NCBI GenBank assembly: GCA_937860195.1
Contig: CALMBN010000233.1
Span: 1-6,235, forward strand
DNA: 6,235 nt
Source: an uncultured Novosphingobium sp.
GTDB lineage: Bacteria; Pseudomonadota; Alphaproteobacteria; Sphingomonadales; Sphingomonadaceae
Direction of reading: 5' to 3'
Shown here: one piece after another, positions 1-5,053 of the stretch
Layout of the letters: each line of letters begins with the position of its first letter
How positions within the stretch are numbered: the stretch's first letter is position 1
Notes under the pieces: model-generated
Databases searched by the model: none
Told to the model about the DNA's origin: nothing
Seen by the model: only the letters and a program-made list of their open reading frames with translations
Translations under genes and position numbers: made by a program

Positions 1-294
1 CAGCGGGAAACCGGCGGCAACCTGGCCGAAACGCTTTCCAATCTGGCCGACGTTTTGCGCAAGCGCGCCCAGATGAAGCTCAAGATCCGGGCGATGAGCT
101 CTGAATCCAAGGCTTCGGCTTACATCGTCGGGTCATTGCCGTTCATTGTTTTTACAATGATCTATTGGATCAACCCCAACTATCTGGCCGGCTTCTTTAC
201 CGATGACCGATTGATCGTGACCGGCCTTGGCGGCCTGACCTGGATGGCGATTGGCGCCTTCATCATGGCCAAAATGGTCAGCTTTGAAATCTGA
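1..294 (+). CDS. tadB: TadB, Flp pilus assembly inner-membrane platform protein (C-terminal part)
   Basis: The reading frame is open from the first base and ends at TGA 292-294, giving 97 C-terminal residues; the start lies outside the window. TadB and TadC form the inner-membrane platform of the tight-adherence (Flp pilus) machine, working with the ATPase TadA. The visible part begins with a TGGNLAETLSNLADVLRKR stretch (about residues 5-22), the typical conserved helix of the type II secretion F domain. Two hydrophobic segments follow, roughly 39-58 (ending in IYWINP) and 70-92. The segment between them, with NPNYLAGFFTD, is characteristic of TadB. A TTG at 55-57 could be taken as a start, but this would cut the conserved F domain, so the gene is read as truncated by the window edge. 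tadC follows after 20 bp, so the two are surely cotranscribed. The family call is firm; assigning TadB rather than another T2SSF protein rests on the downstream TadC and the C-terminal pattern. Confidence 0.9.
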   Translation, partial: QRETGGNLAETLSNLADVLRKRAQMKLKIRAMSSESKASAYIVGSLPFIVFTMIYWINPNYLAGFFTDDRLIVTGLGGLTWMAIGAFIMAKMVSFEI

Positions 295-314
295 GCGAGG
301 GATAGAGACAAACC

Positions 315-1328
315 ATGCTTAACACCCCGCCCGGACCCACGCTGCTTGGCTTCGACGTGCTGTGGATCGGCTCGATCCTGGCCGGTCTCGCAGCGATTGC
401 GGTCATGTTCGCGATCTACACCGCAGTGACCATCCGCGATCCGATGGCCAAGCGTGTCAAAGCGCTGAATGATCGGCGCGAACAGCTCAAATCAGGCATT
501 GTGACGCAATCCGCAAAGAAGCGCGCCAGCCTGGTCCGCAATACCGAAACCACCGACAAGATGAAAGACACGTTGTCTTCATTGAAGGTGCTTCAGCAAA
601 GCCAGGTCGAAATGATCCAGCAAAAGCTGGTCCAAGCGGGGATTCGCCGCAAGGAACTGGCCGTCGTGGTCATTTTTGCCCGGATGATCCTGCCGGTCGT
701 TCTCGGCGGAATTGCAGCGTTCATGCTCTATGGCATCAACTACTTCCCCACCTGGGGCGGGATGAAGAAGCTGATCGCCTTTGCCACTTTCGTCGGTGTT
801 GGCTATAAGGCGCCGGAAATCTATCTTTCCAACCTGATCTCAAAGCGCACCGACGCGATCCGCAAGGGATTGCCTGATGCCCTCGATCTCCTTGTGATTT
901 GTGCTGAGGCGGGCCTAACCGTTGATGCCTCGTTCAACCGCGTTGCGCGCGAATTGGGTCGGGCCTATCCGGAGCTGGGAGACGAATTTGCGTTGACCGC
1001 GATCGAACTCGCTTTTCTGAGTGAACGCCGCGCGGCCTTTGAGAACCTTGCCTATCGCGTCAATCTGGATGCGGTCAAAGGCGTGACCACGCCCATGGTC
1101 CAGACCGAACGATATGGCACACCGCTCGCCTCGGCTTTGCGGGTGCTATCGGCCGAATTCCGCAACGAGCGCATGATGCGTGCCGAAGAAAAAGCCGCAC
1201 GGCTGCCCGCGATCATGACTGTGCCGCTGATTCTGTTCATTCTGCCGGTCTTGTTTATCGCGATCCTTGGCCCTGCAGCCTGCTCGATCGCCGATGCCTT
1301 CGCGGACAAGCCGGGTAGTCCGAAGTAA
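315..1328 (+). CDS. tadC: TadC, Flp pilus assembly inner-membrane platform protein
   Basis: Complete 337-residue protein with the length and layout of TadC, the second platform protein of the Tad/Flp pilus assembly system. Hydrophobic segments lie at about residues 15-38, 118-142, 150-167 and 298-320. The type II secretion F domain spans roughly 187-315, starting at the conserved LPDALDLLVICAEAGLTVD (186-204) and including SERRAAFENLA and the ERYGTPLASALRVLSAEFR stretch before the last membrane helix. The charged, helical region 41-115 between the first two hydrophobic segments should be cytoplasmic. The ATG at 315 is preceded by a purine-rich GAGGGA at 297-302, about 12 bases upstream, acceptable as a ribosome binding site, and it leaves a normal 20-bp gap from tadB. 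The gene is the last one on this strand: no tadD (TPR lipoprotein) or minor pilin gene follows, and a strong hairpin comes 22 bp after the TAA stop. Confidence 0.93.
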   Translation: MLNTPPGPTLLGFDVLWIGSILAGLAAIAVMFAIYTAVTIRDPMAKRVKALNDRREQLKSGIVTQSAKKRASLVRNTETTDKMKDTLSSLKVLQQSQVEMIQQKLVQAGIRRKELAVVVIFARMILPVVLGGIAAFMLYGINYFPTWGGMKKLIAFATFVGVGYKAPEIYLSNLISKRTDAIRKGLPDALDLLVICAEAGLTVDASFNRVARELGRAYPELGDEFALTAIELAFLSERRAAFENLAYRVNLDAVKGVTTPMVQTERYGTPLASALRVLSAEFRNERMMRAEEKAARLPAIMTVPLILFILPVLFIAILGPAACSIADAFADKPGSPK

Positions 1329-1330
1329 GA

Positions 1331-1352
1331 CTTGTCCAGTGTTACTGGCAAG
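1331..1352 (+). other. Smaller hairpin overlapping the foot of the terminator stem
   Basis: CTTG-T-CCAGT (1331-1340) can pair with ACTGG-CAAG (1344-1352) around a GTT loop, giving nine pairs with one bulged T. It begins 3 bases after the tadC stop. Its 3' arm uses bases 1349-1352, which are also the first four bases of the large terminator stem, so the two full structures cannot form at the same time. This may only be a second element protecting the tadC mRNA end; no regulatory role is shown. Confidence 0.4.
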
Positions 1353-1383
1353 GGCCGGAGTGCGACCAGCGCTCCGGCCCTTG
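1349..1383. terminator. Convergent hairpin, probable bidirectional terminator
   Basis: A perfect 12-bp inverted repeat pairs CAAGGGCCGGAG (1349-1360) with CTCCGGCCCTTG (1372-1383) around an 11-base loop. It sits between the tadC stop (1328) and the stop of the opposing fumarylacetoacetate hydrolase gene (1389), the classic place for a shared terminator. On the + strand it is followed by TCGTTTC, only a poor T-run, and on the - strand by no T-run, so termination may be imperfect or partly Rho-dependent. The symmetry is seen directly; the function is inferred from its position. Confidence 0.7.
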
Positions 1384-1388
1384 TCGTT

Positions 1389-2396
1389 TCAGACCGGAGT
1401 GACCGTTTGCTCGATCGCGCCAAAAATGCTGTGGCCAGCAGCATCGCGCAGTTCGATCCGCACCACATCGCCATAGCGCAGAAACGGAGTCCTGGCCTCA
1501 CCATCCGCGATCATTTCGATCATCCGCTGCTCGGCAATGCACGAATAGCCGCGCCCGCCTTTGCTGCACGGTCGGCCCGGCGACCCATCCGGATCGCGGT
1601 TGGAGACTGTGCCCGAACCGATAATCGAACCTGCACCGATCCGGCGCGTTTTGGCCAGGTGGGCAATCAAGGTGCCGAAATCGAACGTGCAGTCCTCGCC
1701 TGCCTCAGCCCGGCCGAACGGTTGGCCATTGAGATCGACTGCCAGCACATGACTGAGCCGACCGCCGCTCCAGGCCTCACCCAATTCATCCGGTGTTACA
1801 AACACCGGCGAGAAATGGCTCGCCGGTTTGGACTGCACGAAGCCAAAACCCTTGGCGAGTTCACCCGGGATCAGATTGCGGAGCGAGACATCGTTGGTCA
1901 GCCCGACCAGCCTCACATGATCCAATGCATCACCGGCCGAGATACCTTGCGGGACATCGCCGGTCACCACGCATAGCTCTGCCTCCATATCGCAGCCCCA
2001 GGCCTCATCCGCGAGCATGATCGGCTCGCGCGGGCCCCGCAAATCGTCGCTGCCGCCTTGATACATCAGCGGATCATGCCAGAAACTGTCCGGCAGTTCT
2101 GCACCGCGGGCTTTGCGGACCAGTTCGACATGGTTCACATAGGCTGAGCCGTCGGCCCATTGGTATGCTCGCGGCAACGGCGCGGTGACCCGGCGCTCGT
2201 GAAACCGCTCACGCGGGATTGCGCCATGTTCCAGTTCGGTCGCAAGCGAACGCAAAAGTGGCTCGTGCCGGTCCCAATCGTCGAGCGCGGCCTGCAGTGT
2301 CGGCACCAGATGGTCGGCGGCGGCATACCAGGCCAGATCGTGCGAAACGACCGCCAGCCGCCCATCGCGGCCATCGGGGAACGAAGCAAGCTTCAC
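1389..2396 (-). CDS. Fumarylacetoacetate hydrolase-family protein, probable fumarylacetoacetase
   Basis: 335 residues; probably cleaves fumarylacetoacetate to fumarate and acetoacetate, the last step of homogentisate (tyrosine/phenylalanine) degradation, in the cytoplasm. The C-terminal FAH fold is clear. The acidic metal ligands fit E138 and E140 in DMEAELCVVTGD and D169 in LTNDVSLRN. K190 (QSKPASHFSPVFV) matches the catalytic lysine region, and GSGTVSN (261-266) matches the substrate-binding GT-S loop. The protein is shorter than the about 420-residue eukaryotic and pseudomonad enzymes and belongs to the compact bacterial type of about 330 residues. The start is GTG at 2396-2394; it overlaps the marR stop as GTGA and has AAGGA about 9 bases upstream inside marR. 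Context (maleylacetoacetate isomerase two genes upstream) favours fumarylacetoacetase, but related FAH enzymes acting on fumarylpyruvate or other acylpyruvates cannot be excluded from sequence alone. Confidence 0.88.
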   Translation of the reverse strand: MKLASFPDGRDGRLAVVSHDLAWYAAADHLVPTLQAALDDWDRHEPLLRSLATELEHGAIPRERFHERRVTAPLPRAYQWADGSAYVNHVELVRKARGAELPDSFWHDPLMYQGGSDDLRGPREPIMLADEAWGCDMEAELCVVTGDVPQGISAGDALDHVRLVGLTNDVSLRNLIPGELAKGFGFVQSKPASHFSPVFVTPDELGEAWSGGRLSHVLAVDLNGQPFGRAEAGEDCTFDFGTLIAHLAKTRRIGAGSIIGSGTVSNRDPDGSPGRPCSKGGRGYSCIAEQRMIEMIADGEARTPFLRYGDVVRIELRDAAGHSIFGAIEQTVTPV

Positions 2397-2854
2397 TTGG
2401 TTTTTCCTTTTTCGAGTTCAACTGCGCTCGCCCCGATCCGGGCCAGCAGCTGGGCGAATTGCCTGCGTTCAGCCGGATCAAGCGAGGCCAGCAAGCGCCG
2501 CTCCATCTCCAGCGCATGGGGCATGATTTCTGCATGCATTTTATGCCCGGCACGGGTCAGCTCAAGGTGGTGCGAACGTCCATCGCAGGCATTGGGGCTG
2601 CGGCCGACAAGCCCGCGCTCCTCCAGCACTTTGCAGGCACGGTTGACCGCGACCTTGTCCATCCGGGTGCCCTGCACCAGCTCTCGCTGGGTCTTCGCCC
2701 CGGCATCACCCAGCACCGCCATCACCCGCCATTCCGGAATCTTGAGCCCATACCGCGCGCGGTATTCCCCCGCGATCAGATCGCTGACCGCATTGGTCGT
2801 GACTGACATCTGATAGGGCACGAATTCGGCGAGGCGAGACAAATTGGCGGACAT
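2393..2854 (-). CDS. MarR-family winged-helix transcriptional regulator
   Basis: 153 residues, the usual MarR length. The winged helix-turn-helix covers about residues 37-100: LKIPEWRVMAVLGDAG opens it, TQRELVQGTRMDKVAVNRACKVLEERGLV holds the recognition region, and the wing with the family's D-G-R signature (CDGRSHHLELTRAGH) follows. Helices at both ends (roughly 5-35 and 105-150) should form the dimer interface. The start ATG 2854-2852 has AAGGGA 11-12 bases upstream. It lies in the operon between maleylacetoacetate isomerase and the fumarylacetoacetate hydrolase gene, overlapping the latter by four bases, so a local role in controlling homogentisate breakdown is likely; the effector could be a pathway intermediate. 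Inverted repeats just upstream suggest autoregulation. The family call is firm; target and ligand are inference. Confidence 0.9.
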   Translation of the reverse strand: MSANLSRLAEFVPYQMSVTTNAVSDLIAGEYRARYGLKIPEWRVMAVLGDAGAKTQRELVQGTRMDKVAVNRACKVLEERGLVGRSPNACDGRSHHLELTRAGHKMHAEIMPHALEMERRLLASLDPAERRQFAQLLARIGASAVELEKGKTK

Positions 2855-2861
2855 GGCGAAC

Positions 2862-2884
2862 TGGTTCCCTTTGCAACCAATTGG
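2862..2884 (-). promoter_or_regulatory. Inverted repeats in front of marR, candidate MarR operator
   Basis: The 65-bp gap between the maleylacetoacetate isomerase stop and the marR start carries clustered dyads: TGGTT (2862-2866) with AACCA (2875-2879) across 8 bases, the 6-base palindrome TTGCAA (2871-2876), and directly next to it the 8-base palindrome CCAATTGG (2877-2884). The 18-bp outer dyad has a size usual for MarR sites and ends 8 bases before the marR ATG, where bound repressor would block transcription start or elongation. I see no convincing -35/-10 pair in the gap, so whether an internal promoter exists here is open. Confidence 0.45.
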
Positions 2885-2919
2885 CTAAGGGCAAGCGCGG
2901 CGCAGCGCAATGGTAAAGG

Positions 2920-3552
2920 TCACGGCTTGACCGCGTCCGGTGCGGCGGCAGCAAAAGCCGGATGCGCGCGCAGCACCGCGTCAATCCGCACCAGCTTTGG
3001 ATAGGGTCCCATGGGCACATCAAACCGGCGAGCATTGGCCATTTGCGGGACAAGGCACAAATCGGCAATGTTTGGCTGGTGGCCACCGAATGTCCCGTTA
3101 TCCGGGGCGGTTGCTTCCAGAGCAGCAAAGCCGGTTTCGATCCAGTGCCGGTTCCAGGCAGTCACCGCTTCCTCTGAGGCATCGAACTGGCTTTTCAGCC
3201 GGTTCATCACGCGCAAATTCTGGATCGGATGAATATCCGCCGCGACGATCAGGGCCTGAGCCAAGGCCGCTGCGCGAGCGTCCGGTCTGGCTGGCAGCAG
3301 CGGTGGATCAGGCCGGGTCTGGTCAAGGTAATCAATGATCGCCAGGCTTTGGGTCAGCACGTGGCCGTCAATTTCCAGCGCCGGGATCAGTCCTTGCGGA
3401 TTGCGGGCGGTATAATCGGCCCCGCCCTGCTCCCCCAACCGCAAGTCAATCGGCACGGAACGGTAGGCAATCCCTTTGAGGTTCAGCGCAATCCGCACCC
3501 GGTATGCAGCCGATGAGCGCCAGTAATCATAGAGGATAACATCGCCGTTCAC
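2920..3552 (-). CDS. maiA: Maleylacetoacetate isomerase (zeta-class glutathione S-transferase)
   Basis: 210 residues, full length for the family. The enzyme uses glutathione to isomerise maleylacetoacetate to fumarylacetoacetate, the penultimate step of homogentisate degradation. The N-terminal thioredoxin-like domain (about 1-85) has the active-site stretch YWRSSAAYRVRIALNLKG (9-26) with the paired serines, then NPQGLIPALEIDG with the cis-proline, and the glutathione-binding TQSLAIIDYLD. The C-terminal helical domain ends in the zeta-class pattern ADLCLVPQMANARRFDV and PYPKLVRIDAVLRAHPAF. The eukaryotic SSCS motif reads SSAA here, a common bacterial form. The start is taken as GTG 3552-3550: it forms a GTGA overlap with the upstream phosphorylase stop and places the conserved ILYDYWRSS region close to the N-terminus as expected. 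No strong ribosome binding site precedes it, so translation is probably coupled. Confidence 0.94.
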   Translation of the reverse strand: MNGDVILYDYWRSSAAYRVRIALNLKGIAYRSVPIDLRLGEQGGADYTARNPQGLIPALEIDGHVLTQSLAIIDYLDQTRPDPPLLPARPDARAAALAQALIVAADIHPIQNLRVMNRLKSQFDASEEAVTAWNRHWIETGFAALEATAPDNGTFGGHQPNIADLCLVPQMANARRFDVPMGPYPKLVRIDAVLRAHPAFAAAAPDAVKP

Positions 3553-4418
3553 CCCAGCACCCGCCCCGCCACAGCCTGCAACTTGGCAACCAGAACGGGA
3601 TCGCGCGCATCTGGCGAAGTCATCATCGCATGGTCGAGCGCCTTGTCGATTGGGCTCGCACTTCGGTTCTTGGACAGCGATGCGGCAAATGTCCGAACGA
3701 TCTGGCGGGCGAGTTCGACGTTCCGGGCCATGACTTCCATGACATTGGCCGCATCAACCCCGGCATCGTCATCACGCCAGCTATCGTAATCGGTGACCAT
3801 GCCGAGCAGCGCATAGGGCAGCTCGGCTTCCCGCGCGAGGCGGGCTTCGGGCATCGCGGTCATCCCGATCACATCACCGCCCCATTTACGATAGAGCTTG
3901 CTTTCGGCGCGGGTAGAAAACTGCGGGCCTTCGATGGCGATATAGCAGCCACCATCGTGGATCTTCGCGTCCTTTTGCCCAATCGCCGCGATCAGCCCGG
4001 CGCGCAGTCTGGGGCAAATCGGGTCGGCCAGGCTGACATGGGCAACCAGACCGGAACCGAAGAAAGAATTATCGCGGCCCGAAGTCCGGTCGATAAATTG
4101 ATCGACCGCCACGAAATGGCCAGGTGCCATCGCCGGGGTCAGCGAGCCGATCGCCGACAAAGCGAGCAGATCGGTCACCCCGCAGCGCTTCAGCACATCG
4201 ATATTGGCGCGGTAGTTGACCGAACCGGGCGGGATCGCATGGCCCGTTCCGTGGCGCGGCAGAAAGGTGAACTGCACACCTTCCAGCCGGCCAGTTGTTA
4301 CAGCACTTGAGGGGAGGCCGAACGGACTGGCCACTTCGATTGTTTGCGCGCCGTCAAGTTCCAGCCCGGATGCCAGGCCCGAACCGCCGATCACACCGAT
4401 ATGCCACGTTTTGCTCAT
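3549..4418 (-). CDS. mtnP: S-methyl-5'-thioadenosine phosphorylase
   Basis: 289 residues; cleaves methylthioadenosine, a by-product of polyamine and homoserine-lactone synthesis, with phosphate to adenine and 5-methylthioribose-1-phosphate, feeding adenine and methionine salvage. Family motifs of the trimeric nucleoside phosphorylases are all present: GGSG (11-14) and PRHGTGH (54-60) for phosphate, YRANI (69-73), SAIGSL (88-93), EGPQFSTRAES (163-173), GMTAMPEA (185-192) with the ribose-binding Met, and TDYDSW (209-214). The two aspartates D210 and D212 match the pair that reads the 6-amino purine in MTAP, which argues against a 6-oxopurine (inosine/guanosine or methylthioinosine) phosphorylase. 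The start ATG 4418-4416 overlaps the TetR-gene stop by one base (TAATG); no clear ribosome binding site is visible, so it likely relies on re-initiation. It is the odd member of this operon, as neither acyl-CoA nor homogentisate metabolism needs it. Confidence 0.93.
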   Translation of the reverse strand: MSKTWHIGVIGGSGLASGLELDGAQTIEVASPFGLPSSAVTTGRLEGVQFTFLPRHGTGHAIPPGSVNYRANIDVLKRCGVTDLLALSAIGSLTPAMAPGHFVAVDQFIDRTSGRDNSFFGSGLVAHVSLADPICPRLRAGLIAAIGQKDAKIHDGGCYIAIEGPQFSTRAESKLYRKWGGDVIGMTAMPEARLAREAELPYALLGMVTDYDSWRDDDAGVDAANVMEVMARNVELARQIVRTFAASLSKNRSASPIDKALDHAMMTSPDARDPVLVAKLQAVAGRVLG

Positions 4419-5053
4419 TACCGGGCGAGGATACCCGCCATAATGAAATCAATGCAATGCTCGCGATAGCGATCACGCAGTTCTTCGGTCAGCGCCTCGG
4501 TATCATAGCAGTGTTTGAGCACCAGCCGCGACGAGAAAAACCGATCACAGGCTCCGGTGGTGGTGAAATAGAACAACTGCGGATCAAGGTCGCGGAACAC
4601 GCCCAGCTTGACCCCGTCCTTGATCAGCTTGTCATAAGCCCGGCTGAGCGGAGTGAGGTAACTGTCAGCGATCCGGTGTGCTTCGTCGGGATCGCTTTCG
4701 CGGACCAGCCGCATCAGCAGGCGGTTCAGATAAGGCGTCTTGAAATAGGTATCGACCACCGCGCCGATATGCCGTTGCAGCCGGTCCTGTGGGGACATGT
4801 CTTTCGCCATCAACGCATCAACGGTGTGAACGATCCCTTCCATATCGCGATCGAGCAGGGCCTTCATCAGCCCGGCCTTGTTGCCGAAATAGTATTTGAC
4901 CAAAGCCGAATTGAGCCCCGAGCGCAGCGAAAGCTCAGACAGCGATATATCGACGATATCGCCCTCACGCATGATGTCCGATGCGGTCTGGAGCAGCAGG
5001 TCGCGTGCGCCTGCCGGGGCATCGGCCTCAATCTCGGTCACGCTTTGGTTCAT
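4418..5053 (-). CDS. TetR-family transcriptional regulator
   Basis: 211 residues from the chosen start. The N-terminal DNA-binding domain (about 15-62) shows the TetR pattern: ARDLLLQTASDIMREG for helix 1, ISLSELSLRSGLNSALVKYYFGNKAGL (36-62) for the helix-turn-helix and the Y-F-x-N/D-K-x-G-L end. The remaining helical region, about 65-211, is the ligand and dimer domain, with no recognisable specific ligand pocket. An upstream in-frame ATG at 5080 would add nine residues (MVGRGATIP) inside the preceding gene; the ATG at 5053-5051 is preferred because it makes the ATGA overlap typical of this operon and has GGAGGGGA upstream at 5066-5073. It sits third in the transcript rather than divergently, behind the dehydrogenase and crotonase genes, suggesting that it controls this acyl-CoA module, in the manner of TetR regulators of fatty-acid or terpenoid degradation. 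That target is inference. Confidence 0.9.
   Translation of the reverse strand: MNQSVTEIEADAPAGARDLLLQTASDIMREGDIVDISLSELSLRSGLNSALVKYYFGNKAGLMKALLDRDMEGIVHTVDALMAKDMSPQDRLQRHIGAVVDTYFKTPYLNRLLMRLVRESDPDEAHRIADSYLTPLSRAYDKLIKDGVKLGVFRDLDPQLFYFTTTGACDRFFSSRLVLKHCYDTEALTEELRDRYREHCIDFIMAGILAR

Noticed and set aside
55..294. Short independent protein from the TTG at 55
   Set aside because: The frame is open upstream to base 1 and the residues before TTG belong to the conserved TadB F domain.
1332..1976. 214-codon + strand frame starting just after tadC
   Set aside because: It begins inside the terminator region, lies antisense to fah and has no family features, so it is not a continuation of the Tad operon.
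2160..2813. 217- and 195-codon overlapping + strand frames across the marR/fah junction
   Set aside because: Both cover parts of two firm minus-strand genes and resemble no family; antisense shadows.
2885..2919. Sigma-70-like promoter in front of marR (TTGCGC or TTGCCC as -35)
   Set aside because: No acceptable -10 sequence at the right distance; listed only as an open possibility with the operator.
3630..4310. 226-codon open frame on the + strand opposite mtnP
   Set aside because: All conserved phosphorylase motifs are on the minus strand; this frame is an antisense shadow with a composition unlike a normal protein.
4400..4440. Possible riboswitch (for example SAM-related) or promoter in front of mtnP
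   Set aside because: There is no intergenic space: the mtnP ATG overlaps the TetR stop by one base, and no aptamer-like structure is visible.
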